Source of the DNA: VRUE01 sp036376915
GTDB lineage: Bacteria > Actinomycetota > Thermoleophilia > Solirubrobacterales > 70-9
DNA: 47,722 nt
Direction of reading: 5' to 3'
Assembly (NCBI GenBank): GCA_036376915.1
Contig: DASUZK010000070.1
Location: 1 to 47,722, forward strand
Part shown: piece after piece, positions 1 to 8,047 of the stretch
Position numbering within the stretch: position 1 is the stretch's first letter
Layout of the letters: each line of letters starts with the position of its first letter
Position numbers and translations under genes: made by a program
The notes under the pieces: model-generated
Seen by the model: the letters and a program-made list of their open reading frames with translations, nothing else
What the model was told of the DNA's origin: nothing
Database searches by the model: none

Positions 1-26
1 GTGGGACGTTTCAGGCCCGTCGGCGG

Positions 27-782
27 CTAGAAGGCGCTGCGGAGGAGGCCGCCGTCGAGGGGGATGACGGTCCCGGTCAGATAGGCGGCGCGCTCGGAGC
101 AGAGGAAGGCGACGAGGTCGCCGTACTCCTCGGGGCGGCCGAGGCGTGCGGCGGGGACTTCGCGACGGGCTGCCTCTTCGGCGCCCTCGAGCGAGCCCGA
201 GGCATCGGCCAGGCGCTCGGTGCCGAAGCGTCCCGTGGCGACCGTGTTGACGGTGATCCCGTCGGCGGCCACCTCGCGCGAGAGCGTCTTGAGGAAGCCG
301 ACCGCGGCCATCCGGTGGGAGTTGGAGAGGTTGAGCCCTTCGATCGGCTCGCGGGTGGAGCTGGAGCCGACGTTGACGATCCGCCCCCAGCCGCGCTCTT
401 TCATGCCGGGCACGACGGCGCCGGCGAGGACGCGCGGGGCGAGGACGAGCGATCGGTAGGCGGTCTCCCACTCGTCGAGGTCGTGGTCGAGCGCGCCGCC
501 GAACGGGGGACCGCCGGCGTTGGCGACCAGGATCTCGACCGGCCCGAGCGCGGCCTCGACTTCTCCGGGCAGGGCGGCGAGGCGGCCGAGGTCGGTGGCG
601 TCGGCGACGAAGGGCGTCGCCGACTCGCCGATCTCCGCTGTCGCCTCCTCCAGCTTCTCCCGCGAGCGGCTGGCGATCGCTACTCGCGCTCCCTCTCGTG
701 CCAGCGCGGCCGCGATCGCGCGGCCGAGGCCACGGCTGGCTCCCATCACCAGCGCGACGCGTCCCTCGAGCCCGAGGTTCAC
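27..782 (-). CDS. SDR family oxidoreductase (divergent active site)
   Basis: Short-chain dehydrogenase/reductase of 251 aa, the usual length of classical SDRs. The N-terminal Rossmann motif GASRGLG (residues 14-20), the NAG motif (88-90) and the C-terminal GTVIPLDGG segment are clear. The catalytic serine region (SSST, about 140-143) is present, but where classical SDRs carry YxxxK this protein reads SNSHRMAAVGF, so Tyr and Lys appear replaced by Ser and Ala. Such substitutions are known in a divergent SDR subfamily. It starts at GTG and overlaps the stop of the next upstream SDR gene by GTGA, so the two are probably translated together. Substrate cannot be inferred. Confidence 0.9.
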   Translation of the reverse strand: MNLGLEGRVALVMGASRGLGRAIAAALAREGARVAIASRSREKLEEATAEIGESATPFVADATDLGRLAALPGEVEAALGPVEILVANAGGPPFGGALDHDLDEWETAYRSLVLAPRVLAGAVVPGMKERGWGRIVNVGSSSTREPIEGLNLSNSHRMAAVGFLKTLSREVAADGITVNTVATGRFGTERLADASGSLEGAEEAARREVPAARLGRPEEYGDLVAFLCSERAAYLTGTVIPLDGGLLRSAF

Positions 783-1699
783 GCTTCGAGCCTCAGGCCG
801 GTTTCGCGCTCCGATACCTCCCAGAGACGCGCGATCGCGCCGTTCATCCCGATCCGCCGCAGGATCGGCTTGCGCACCGGCTGGCCGCTGTTGACGAAGA
901 GGGGGCCATAGAGCTCGCCACCCTTCGCACCGGGGTCGGTCGCCGCCCGCAGCTGCGAGAGCGCGCCGGTCGCCGGTGTCATGCCGACCGAGCGCGCCAG
1001 CGTCAGGAAGAAGCGCTGCGAGAGGCCGCCCCCGGTCTCCTTCACGCTCACCGCCTGCAGCTCTGTGTTGGAGAGGCCCGGGTGGGCGATCAGGCTCGCC
1101 GCCGGAGCTCCGGCGTGCCTGAGCAGGCGATCCAGCCCGAGGCCGAAGTGGAAGTTCGCCAGCTTCGCCTGGCCGTAGGCGCGCCAGGGCCGGTAGCGAC
1201 CGTGCAGGTGGGGGTTCTCGGGGTCGACGGCGCGGCCCATGTGGTGCGCGGTACTCGTCACGGTGACTATCCGGGCCGCCTCGGCGCGCAGCAGGGCCGG
1301 CATCAGCAGGGCGGTCAGGGCGAAGTGGCCGAGGTGGTCGACGCCGAACTGCATCTCGAAGCCGTCGGCCGTCTTCTGCTCGGGGATGCCCATGACCCCG
1401 GCGTTGTTGACGAGGACGTCGACCGTCTCGTGCGCGTCGAGGATCTCCGTGGCGGTCTTGCGGACGGACTCCAGCGAGCCCAGATCGAGCTCCGCCAGCC
1501 TCAGCGAGGCGCCCGGCACCGAGGCGCGGATGCTCTCCATCGCCTCCGCCGCCCGCTGCTGGTTGCGGGCCGCGAGCACGACGCCCGCGCCGGCTCCGGC
1601 CAGGGCACGGGCCGTCTCCAGCCCGAGTCCGCCGTTGGCTCCGGTGACGACGGCGGTGCGGCCGGAGAGGTCGGGGATGTCGGCGACGCCCCAGCTCAC
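779..1699 (-). CDS. SDR family oxidoreductase, retinol dehydrogenase-like
   Basis: NAD(P)-dependent short-chain dehydrogenase of about 306 aa. It begins with the family-typical xWxxxDIPDLSGRTAVVTG start and the cofactor motif TGANGGLG, followed by NNAG and an intact active site (SxxxH region then YGQAK as YxxxK). This resembles the RDH/WW-oxidoreductase-like group often annotated as 'oxidoreductase'. I chose the GTG at 1699 because it matches the usual family N-terminus and has GAGG upstream; an in-frame GTG at 1714 would add five residues. It is first of two SDR genes joined by a 4-nt overlap. Unlike its neighbour it keeps the full catalytic motif. Confidence 0.9.
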   Translation of the reverse strand: MSWGVADIPDLSGRTAVVTGANGGLGLETARALAGAGAGVVLAARNQQRAAEAMESIRASVPGASLRLAELDLGSLESVRKTATEILDAHETVDVLVNNAGVMGIPEQKTADGFEMQFGVDHLGHFALTALLMPALLRAEAARIVTVTSTAHHMGRAVDPENPHLHGRYRPWRAYGQAKLANFHFGLGLDRLLRHAGAPAASLIAHPGLSNTELQAVSVKETGGGLSQRFFLTLARSVGMTPATGALSQLRAATDPGAKGGELYGPLFVNSGQPVRKPILRRIGMNGAIARLWEVSERETGLRLEA

Positions 1700-1727
1700 G
1701 TGACCTCGGGCCACCCGTTCGGCACTC

Positions 1728-2057
1728 TCATCGGGGCAGAAGGCTAACGGCGGAGTCCCGCGCGCAGAGCCAGGCGAACAGCCCGACGGCGATGAGCACC
1801 CCGAGCCAGTGCAACCCCGCGAGCACCGCGAGGCCGCTGACGATCCCGGCCAGCAAGGCCCGCACCAGCGCCGGCGGCGGCTCCAGACCGACGACCCTGG
1901 CCGTGGCCCAGGCGCAGCCGAGCCAGGTGGCGGGACCGGCTATCCAGCCCCAGTCCTCGAAGAAGCCGTGCGAGAAGACAAGCGCCAGCAGCAGGGAGGC
2001 CACGACCACAGCCGCCAGCTGCACCACCGCCACCCGCCAGAAGACCTCGATTCTCAC
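1728..2057 (-). CDS. small membrane protein, unknown function
   Basis: A 109-aa protein with three or four hydrophobic stretches: residues about 8-30 (WRVAVVQLAAVVVASLLLA...), 38-52, 64-82 and 84-98. It has no signal peptide-like cleavage site and no recognised catalytic motif. The GTG start reads MRIEVFWRVAVVQ. It sits 28 bp upstream of the SDR pair on the same strand and could be cotranscribed with it. I do not recognise the family; the hydrophobic pattern and codon use typical of the neighbourhood support a real gene. Confidence 0.65.
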   Translation of the reverse strand: MRIEVFWRVAVVQLAAVVVASLLLALVFSHGFFEDWGWIAGPATWLGCAWATARVVGLEPPPALVRALLAGIVSGLAVLAGLHWLGVLIAVGLFAWLCARDSAVSLLPR

Positions 2058-2127
2058 GCGCGGATTCTCCCATCCCTGGTGGCCGCGCCACCGCCCGGCC
2101 CCGCGTGTTTCATAATCGACGACGCCT

Positions 2128-2200
2128 GGGCGGTTAGCTCAGTTGGGAGAGCGCCTGCCTTACAAGCAGGAGGTCACTGGTTCGAGCCCAGTACCGCCCA
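2128..2200 (+). tRNA. tRNA-Val (anticodon UAC)
   Basis: A 73-nt cloverleaf can be folded by eye: a seven-pair acceptor stem (GGGCGGT with ACCGCCC), D-arm GCTC/GAGC, anticodon stem CCTGC/GCAGG around the loop CTTACAA (anticodon TAC, valine), a variable loop, and T-arm ACTGG-TTCGAGC-CCAGT. The discriminator is A. CCA is not encoded. A -10-like CATAAT lies at 2111-2116, 12 bp upstream. Confidence 0.97.
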
Positions 2201-2247
2201 TCGCCGCGCCGTACGATCCCGGCATCGCTGTTTCGGATCAGAGCACG

Positions 2248-2934
2248 GTGTCGGTCCCGGGCCGGTTCAACGGGCCGCTGGCCAGCGGAAACGGGGGGTA
2301 CAGCGCCGGGGTGTTCGCGGCCCTGCTCGACGGGCCGGCTGCGGTGAGCCTGCGCAGCCCGGTTCCGCTCGATCGCGAGCTGGCGGTCGAGCGGGAAGGG
2401 GAGGGCCTGCGCGTGGCCGACGGCGAGACGCTCGTCGCGATCGTGGAGCCCGCGACGGAGTTGGGCCTAGACGTGCCCGAACCCGTCTCGGTCGAGGAGG
2501 CACGGGCGGCCGCCGCTCACTACCGCGGCCTTGCCGACGGCGAGTTCTGCCGCTGCTTCGTCTGCGGTCGCGCGCGCGAGGACTCACTCGGCGTCTTCGC
2601 CGGCGCGGTCCCCGGGCGCGACGTCGTCGCCACCCCCTGGGTGCCCCCGCCCTGGACGGCCGGCGCGACCGGCCAGGTCATGCCCGAGATCGTCAGCGCG
2701 GTCCTCGACTGCCCCACCTACTTCGCCCTCTACATGCACGGCGACCTGCGCACCAGCTTTCTCGCCCGCTTCCAGGTGCGCATCGACGCCCCCGTCCCGG
2801 TGGGCGAGGAGCTCGTCGCGATCGCCTGGCCGATCGAGGCAGACGGGCGCAAGCTGCACGCCGGCTCTGCGCTACTCGGTGCGTCGGGGGTTGTTCTTGC
2901 GGTAGCTCGTGCGCTGCTCGTCGAGCCGCGTTAG
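2248..2934 (+). CDS. hotdog-fold (thioesterase-like) protein with CxxC
   Basis: About 228 aa starting at GTG 2248; longer in-frame openings run into the tRNA and are discarded. The N-terminal half (FNGPLASGNGGYSAG...) and C-terminal half (VRIDAPVPVGEELVAIAWP) resemble the double-hotdog/PaaI-like thioesterase architecture seen in many actinobacterial hypothetical proteins. A cysteine cluster, EFCRCFVCGR, sits in the middle and might bind metal. The assignment rests on general hotdog appearance, not on a catalytic motif. It stands alone between tRNA-Val and the secreted-protein cluster. No Shine-Dalgarno sequence is obvious. Confidence 0.7.
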   Translation: MSVPGRFNGPLASGNGGYSAGVFAALLDGPAAVSLRSPVPLDRELAVEREGEGLRVADGETLVAIVEPATELGLDVPEPVSVEEARAAAAHYRGLADGEFCRCFVCGRAREDSLGVFAGAVPGRDVVATPWVPPPWTAGATGQVMPEIVSAVLDCPTYFALYMHGDLRTSFLARFQVRIDAPVPVGEELVAIAWPIEADGRKLHAGSALLGASGVVLAVARALLVEPR

Positions 2935-3026
2935 CCGGATCGGGAGCCGAGGCGCCCTTGGCCCTTAACATGGACTCACGAAGTCCTCGTTATCTTGGGG
3001 CTAGGGCAAGGGAGAGGAGAGGCAGG

Positions 3027-3803
3027 ATGCGCAGGAAGATCGTTCTAGGGGTGGTGCTCGGCGCGCTCGTTGCGGCAGCGGTGGCAAGCGCGAGCACGTT
3101 TACGGCACATGTGCGGCTCGGCGACCTGGTGCTCGACGCGCAGGGTGGGTTCGAGCCGAACGCGCTGCCGAAATTCAAGAACGCCCCGATCATCACCCAC
3201 GGTGGCGGCAAACTCTCCACGGTCTCCGGCGAAATCCCGCCGATCCTGGACAACTTCGTCCTCGAATTCGACAAGCACGGCGCCGTCGACACGACTGGAA
3301 TCCCGGTCTGCACGCAGGGCAAGCTCGTCGCCACCGACGTCCCCGCCGCGCGCCGCGCCTGCGGCGACGCGATCGTCGGCAAGGGCTTCGGGAAGGCGGT
3401 CGTGAAGTTCCCGGAACAGGGCCCGATCGTCGTCGGTTCTCCCATCACTCTCTTCAACGGCCCGAAGAAGGGCGGCGACGACACGATCATCGCCCACGCC
3501 CATCTCGATTACCCGGGGCCGGCGACGTTCATCGTCCCGGTCGTGATCGAAAAGATCAACAACGGGGTCTTCGGCTACCGGGTCAACGTGAAAATCCCGA
3601 AAATCGCCGGCGGTTACGGCCACCCGCTCTCCGGCTCGGCGACGGTGGGTCGCAAATGGACCTACAAAGGCAAGAAGCACAGCTACATCAGCGCTCGCTG
3701 CGAAACCGGCCGCTTCCAGGTCAAGGGCCAGTTCACCTTCAAAGACGCCGACAACACCACGCTCACGGCGAATTTCGTCCTTCCCTGCAAAGTTCGCAAA
3801 TAG
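3027..3803 (+). CDS. secreted protein of unknown function, tandem paralog 1
   Basis: 258 aa with a clear Sec signal peptide (RRKIVLGVVLGALVAAAVASA, cleavage near residue 22). The mature part shares ordered blocks with the next two genes: HVRLGDLVLD, GGGKLSTVSGEIPPIL, an FEFDKHG block, PVCT, GDAIVGKGFG, ITLFNGPKKGG, a GYGHPLSG block, RKWTYKGKKHSY and a terminal LPCKV. Four cysteines (in PVCT, RRACG, ARCE, LPCK) are conserved in all three, which suggests two disulfides. I know no function for this family. The start has a strong purine-rich ribosome site (GAGGAGAGGCAGG). An 18-bp gap separates it from paralog 2, so an operon is likely. Confidence 0.88.
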   Translation: MRRKIVLGVVLGALVAAAVASASTFTAHVRLGDLVLDAQGGFEPNALPKFKNAPIITHGGGKLSTVSGEIPPILDNFVLEFDKHGAVDTTGIPVCTQGKLVATDVPAARRACGDAIVGKGFGKAVVKFPEQGPIVVGSPITLFNGPKKGGDDTIIAHAHLDYPGPATFIVPVVIEKINNGVFGYRVNVKIPKIAGGYGHPLSGSATVGRKWTYKGKKHSYISARCETGRFQVKGQFTFKDADNTTLTANFVLPCKVRK

Positions 3804-3821
3804 AGGAGCCCCATCAGCCCC

Positions 3822-4619
3822 ATGCAGAGATTTCGCGCTCGTAAGAGGCTGACCGCCCTGGCTGTCCTGGCGCTGGCGGCGCTGGCTTTCGCCGCCACGG
3901 CGGGGGCTGTCAAGAAGGTCGAAAAAGTCGAACTTCGCCTGGGCGACCTATTGATCGTCGGCAAGGGCGGCTTCAAACCGGAAACCCTGCCGAAGGACCG
4001 CTTCGCGCCGATCGAAGTCTACGGCGGCGGCAAGCTCTCGACGGTGTCGGGCGAGCTCCCGCCGATCCTCAACGAGATCACCTTCGAATTCGACAAGGAC
4101 GGCCTGGTTGACACCAAGGGGCTTCCCATCTGCACACGGGGCAGGCTCGTCGCCACCGACGTCCCCGCCGCGCGCCGCGCCTGCGGAGACGCGATCGTCG
4201 GCAAGGGCTTCGGCACGGCGGTCGTCGCCCTTCCCGAACAGGCTCCGATCCCGGCGAGCACCGGCATCACGCTCTTCAACGGCCCGAAGAAGGGCGGCAA
4301 CGACACGGTGTTCGTGCACGCGCACCTCGACGTGCCCGCTCCCTCGACGGTCCTCTTCCAGGTAGTGATCGAAAAGATCCACAACGGCCCCTACGGCTAC
4401 CGCGCGGAAGCGAACATCCCGAAACTGGTCAACGGCTTCGGGCACCCGATCTCCGGGCGTCTCTCGATCAACCGCAAATGGACCTACAAAGGCAAGAAGC
4501 ACAGCTACGCCAACGCTCGCTGCGCGAAAGGCCGCCTGCAGGCCAAGGGCCGCTTCGGATTCGAGGACGGCACGGTGCTCAGCGGCACGTTCGTGAGGCC
4601 GTGCAAGGTGCTCAAATAG
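3822..4619 (+). CDS. secreted protein of unknown function, tandem paralog 2
   Basis: 265 aa. A positively charged start (MQRFRARKRL) and hydrophobic core to about residue 28 form a signal peptide. It carries the same blocks as paralog 1, including LRLGDLL, GGGKLSTVSGELPPIL, FEFDKDG, ITLFNGPKKGGNDT and RKWTYKGKKHSY, and the four conserved cysteines. Around the PAARRACGDAIVGKGFG block the DNA of paralogs 1 and 2 is almost identical, silent positions included, while flanks differ, so recent gene conversion or duplication is likely. It is followed after 13 bp by paralog 3. Function unknown; extracellular or cell-surface location inferred from the signal peptide. Confidence 0.88.
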   Translation: MQRFRARKRLTALAVLALAALAFAATAGAVKKVEKVELRLGDLLIVGKGGFKPETLPKDRFAPIEVYGGGKLSTVSGELPPILNEITFEFDKDGLVDTKGLPICTRGRLVATDVPAARRACGDAIVGKGFGTAVVALPEQAPIPASTGITLFNGPKKGGNDTVFVHAHLDVPAPSTVLFQVVIEKIHNGPYGYRAEANIPKLVNGFGHPISGRLSINRKWTYKGKKHSYANARCAKGRLQAKGRFGFEDGTVLSGTFVRPCKVLK

Positions 4620-4632
4620 GGGTTGATAGAGA

Positions 4633-5433
4633 GTGTCGGCCCTGAGCGCGCGGGGCGCCAGGACGTGGCTCCTGGCGCTGGTCGCGGTGGGCGTGACCCT
4701 GTTCGCGCTAGCGGGAACCGCCGATGCGATCAAGGTCCATCTGCGCCTGGGCGACCTCTTGATCACCGGCGAAGGCGGCGTCACGCCGACCCGGCTGCCG
4801 AAGGACCGAGACGCGCCGATCACGATCTACGGCGGGGGGACGATCAGCACCGTCTCGGGTGCCTACCCGCCGGTGATCAAAGACATCAACTTCGAATTCG
4901 ACAAGCACGGCTCCGTGGTCACGACCGGCCTCCCGGTCTGCACGTCGGCCAAGCTCCAGGCCACGACCGTTGCGGCGGCACGCAAGAACTGCCCGGGCGC
5001 GATCGTCGGCAAGGGCTTCGGCCGCGGCGTCGTCGTCTTCCCCGAACAGCCGGCGATCCCGGTCTCCTCGCCGATCACCCTCTTCAACGGCCCGAAGAAG
5101 GGCGGCAACGACACCGTCTTCGCCCACTTCTACACGACCGTCCCCGCCCCGGTCGCGTTCGTCATCCCAATCGTGATTCAGAAGATCAGCAAAGGCGTCT
5201 ACGGCTACCGGACCGAGGCGCGGATCCCGCCGATCGCTGGCGGCAACGGCATTCCCCTCTCGGGCCACCTGACGATCGGCAAGAAGTGGACCTACAAGGG
5301 CAAGCGCTACAGCTACGTCAACGCGCGCTGCGCGACCGGCCGCCTGCAGGCGAGGGGCGAATTTGGCTTCCGTGACGGCACCCTGCTGAAGGGCACCTTC
5401 TTCCAGCCCTGCCAGGTCAAGAGGGACTCTTAG
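4633..5433 (+). CDS. secreted protein of unknown function, tandem paralog 3
   Basis: 266 aa, GTG start, N-terminal signal peptide ending near TADA (residue about 32). It keeps the common blocks (HLRLGDLLITGEGG, FEFDKHGSVVTTGLPVCT, GAIVGKGFG, ITLFNGPKKGGNDTVFAH, KKWTYKGKRYSY, FFQPCQV) and the four cysteines, but is the most divergent copy: the second cysteine lies in RKNCPGA instead of RRACGDA. Its last four bases overlap the stop of the convergent MpaB-type gene. It is probably the last gene of a three-gene transcription unit that begins at paralog 1. Confidence 0.87.
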   Translation: MSALSARGARTWLLALVAVGVTLFALAGTADAIKVHLRLGDLLITGEGGVTPTRLPKDRDAPITIYGGGTISTVSGAYPPVIKDINFEFDKHGSVVTTGLPVCTSAKLQATTVAAARKNCPGAIVGKGFGRGVVVFPEQPAIPVSSPITLFNGPKKGGNDTVFAHFYTTVPAPVAFVIPIVIQKISKGVYGYRTEARIPPIAGGNGIPLSGHLTIGKKWTYKGKRYSYVNARCATGRLQARGEFGFRDGTLLKGTFFQPCQVKRDS

Positions 5434-6320
5434 GCGCTGACGCGGAGCTGCGGCGTGCGGGTGCCGCCGCGCTGCTGCTCGGTCTTGGTGACCACGTCGA
5501 AGAAGACGTCGTTGCGGCCGCGGCGCACCGGACGGGGAAAGAAGCGCCGGGCTCGACGGTGAGCGGCGGTCATCGCCCGGTAGGCGGTCTCGTGACCGCG
5601 GCCCCAGCGGATGCCGAAGATTTCCCGCACGCGCGGCGGCAGGGTGCCCTTGATGATGTGGTTCTGAGCGACGATGTTGCCGCGGGCCGCCGCCGGCACC
5701 GGCTGCTCGAAGGCGACCAGAGGGGCCATGTCGAGGCCGTGCTCGGTTGCCTGCAGGTCGGGTGAGGACATCCGCGACTCCCACCAGGCGCTGAACTCGC
5801 GGTAGCTGCCCGGGACGTCGCCGCGGGGCAGGCCGAAGAGCTCGCCGAAGCGCACGTAGTCCTGCCAGAGGCCCTCGCGCTCGACATCGGTGAGCGGCCG
5901 CACCATCGCCTCGTACATCGCCCGGCCGGAGTCGGCGATCACGGCCAGGGTCCAGAGCATCAGCTCGGGGTCGAAGGCGGAGTAGGCGGTGCCGGCGGGG
6001 TGGCTTCCGGCTGCCTCGGGAAGGGTGCCCTTGACTCGTTCGTGCAGGCGGTTCACTACGGCGAGGGCCTTGTCGGCTTCCTCGCGAGTGCCGAGCAGGA
6101 TCGTCTCCTGGATCTTCGCCGTGCGCGCCAGTCGCCGGAAGGGACGGTCGGCGGCGGCGGTGCTCAGCATCGTGCCGGTGTAGGTGAGCGGCTCCAGGGC
6201 GCCGATCAGGAGCGCCCGTTGCCCGTAGAGCAGGCCGACGGCGCGCTCGCCGTGAACCCGTCGCGCCATCGAGCGGCCGGGGGGGAAGTAGTAAAGGGAG
6301 TCTTCGTCGCGGTACGCCAT
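5430..6320 (-). CDS. oxygenase MpaB family protein (DUF2236)
   Basis: 296 aa, matching the DUF2236/ER-bound oxygenase MpaB/rubber-oxygenase catalytic family by its hallmark stretch HPAGTAYSAFDPELMLWTLA and by RPLTDVEREGLWQDYVRFGELFGLP. Members include heme-containing latex-clearing protein, fungal MpaB, and many uncharacterised actinobacterial proteins; actinobacteria often carry several copies. The substrate here is unknown. No signal peptide is evident, so a cytoplasmic or membrane-associated location is likely. It overlaps the convergent secreted protein gene by 4 bp and lies 15 bp after the FtsH-like gene on the same strand, so cotranscription with it is possible. Confidence 0.9.
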   Translation of the reverse strand: MAYRDEDSLYYFPPGRSMARRVHGERAVGLLYGQRALLIGALEPLTYTGTMLSTAAADRPFRRLARTAKIQETILLGTREEADKALAVVNRLHERVKGTLPEAAGSHPAGTAYSAFDPELMLWTLAVIADSGRAMYEAMVRPLTDVEREGLWQDYVRFGELFGLPRGDVPGSYREFSAWWESRMSSPDLQATEHGLDMAPLVAFEQPVPAAARGNIVAQNHIIKGTLPPRVREIFGIRWGRGHETAYRAMTAAHRRARRFFPRPVRRGRNDVFFDVVTKTEQQRGGTRTPQLRVSA

Positions 6321-6335
6321 GGGTACCGGAGAACT

Positions 6336-7898
6336 TTACTTCGGCTCGGCGGACTCCGAGGCAAGCGCGGCAGCGCGCTCGCTCGCGCCCATGCCGATCT
6401 CCGCGTTCAGCTCGTGCGCGGCGAAGATGTGGTCGAGATCCTCGCGGGTCAGCGTCTCGCGCTCGAGCGCGTTCGTGGCCAGGTCGTCGAGGCAGCGGCG
6501 GTTGGCGGCGAGCAGAGCCCGGGCACGGCGATGCGCGTCGCGAGCCAGCGTCATCGCCGCCACGTCGACGTCGCGGCGGGTCCGGTCCGACATCGCGTAG
6601 TCGCCGGTCGGCAGCGCGATCGGCGGGGCCCCCTCGGCCCCCAGCGCCACTCCCATCCCGAACTCGCCGACCATCTGCTTGCAGACCGCGTGGACCCGCG
6701 CCAGGTCGCCCGAGGCGCCGGAGTAGGAGGTCCCGAAGACCTCCTCCTCGGCCGCGCGCCCGCCGAGCAGCGTGACGATCTCGTTCTGCAGCTCCTCCCT
6801 CGACTCGAGGTAGCTGTCCTCCTCCGGCGAGGAGGCGACGAAGCCGAGGGCGGGACCGCGCGGGATGATGCTGAGGATCTCCGGCGGATCGCCGCCGACC
6901 AGGTGCCTGCAGAGCGCGTGGCCGGCCTCGTGGTAGGCGACGATGCGGCGCTCTTCGGCGTTGAGGCGACGGGCCTGCTGGGAGCCGACCGACTGGCGCA
7001 GCAGCGCCTCGTCGAGGTCCTCGCGAGCCATCGCCGGGCGCCCTGCGCGCCCGGCGATGATCGCCCCCTCGTTGAGCGCATTTGCGAGCTGGGCCCCCGT
7101 CATCCCAGTCGTCTTGCGGGCGACGTCGCGCAGGTCGAGGTCCGCTCCCAACGGCTTTCCCTTTGCGTGTGCCCGGAGGATCGCCTCGCGTCCATCGCGA
7201 TCAGGCGGTGAGACCAGCACCTGGCGATCGAAGCGACCCGGTCGCAGCAGCGCCCGGTCGAGCTTGTCGACGTGATTGGAGGCGGCGATGACGATAACCG
7301 TGCCGGGATCGCGCTCGAACCCGTCGAGCTCGACCAGCAGCTGGTTGAGAGCTTGCTCCCGCTCGCTCGAACCGCCGTCGCCGCCTCCTCCACTGCGCGC
7401 ACCTCCCACTGCATCGAGCTCGTCGATGAAGATCACCGCACGTCCCGACTTGCGCGCTTCCTTGAACAGCCGCCGGATCCTGGCGGCACCCCTCCCCACA
7501 AACATCTCGACGAAGCTCGATCCAGAGGCGGCGAAGAAATCCACGCCAGCCTGCGCGGCCACGGCCCGCGCCAGCATCGTCTTACCGGTCCCCGGAGGAC
7601 CGAAGAGCAGCACCCCGCGTGGCGGCTGGGCGCCGAGCGCGGCGAAGCGCTCCGGGTCGCGCAGCCACTCGGCGACGTCCATCAGCTCGTCCTTGGCGGC
7701 GTCGACGCCCTGCACCTGGTCCCAGAGCACCGGCTCGGTCTTGCTCGCCTTCACCGTCTCCGGCTTGGTCGAGCCGACCGTGCTGCGCATCAGCCTCAGG
7801 AAGACGAGCAGCAGGCAGGCCATGAAGAAGACCCCGAAGACTGGATACCAGTCGAAGAAGAATTCCTGGATGCCGGTTGCTGTGATCGCCTGGGTCAA
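6336..7898 (-). CDS. ftsH: FtsH-like ATP-dependent zinc metalloprotease, short form
   Basis: 520 aa AAA+ protease. It has one N-terminal membrane segment (about residues 15-36), Walker A GPPGTGKT (100-107), pore loop FVGRG (133-137), Walker B IFIDELDAVG (156-165), the second region of homology with RPGRFDR (219-225), the zinc motif HEAGH (323-327) and the third ligand Asp in SGDLA (about 398). Typical FtsH has two membrane helices around an extracytoplasmic domain; here that domain and one helix are missing, so the enzyme is anchored by a single helix. The start is TTG. Actinobacteria usually carry a full-length FtsH elsewhere, so this is probably a paralog with a separate role in membrane-protein turnover. 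Confidence 0.9.
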   Translation of the reverse strand: MTQAITATGIQEFFFDWYPVFGVFFMACLLLVFLRLMRSTVGSTKPETVKASKTEPVLWDQVQGVDAAKDELMDVAEWLRDPERFAALGAQPPRGVLLFGPPGTGKTMLARAVAAQAGVDFFAASGSSFVEMFVGRGAARIRRLFKEARKSGRAVIFIDELDAVGGARSGGGGDGGSSEREQALNQLLVELDGFERDPGTVIVIAASNHVDKLDRALLRPGRFDRQVLVSPPDRDGREAILRAHAKGKPLGADLDLRDVARKTTGMTGAQLANALNEGAIIAGRAGRPAMAREDLDEALLRQSVGSQQARRLNAEERRIVAYHEAGHALCRHLVGGDPPEILSIIPRGPALGFVASSPEEDSYLESREELQNEIVTLLGGRAAEEEVFGTSYSGASGDLARVHAVCKQMVGEFGMGVALGAEGAPPIALPTGDYAMSDRTRRDVDVAAMTLARDAHRRARALLAANRRCLDDLATNALERETLTREDLDHIFAAHELNAEIGMGASERAAALASESAEPK

Positions 7899-8047
7899 GT
7901 GCGCGTTTCCGTCGTCTTGCTTGAGCTTCGCCGTCGAAGCGAGGAGGGCAGTGTGGGGGTAAACGGCCCGTACTCCAATCGCACATGCGTCCAGAACCGC
8001 CTGAGACGGCTAAAGGTCCCGGATCTGGGGCGGAAAGTTGCGCCTTC

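Noticed and set aside
1809..3026. Upstream extension of the first tandem secreted protein
   Set aside because: The extension crosses tRNA-Val and the hotdog gene in another frame; a good ribosome site and signal peptide begin at 3027.
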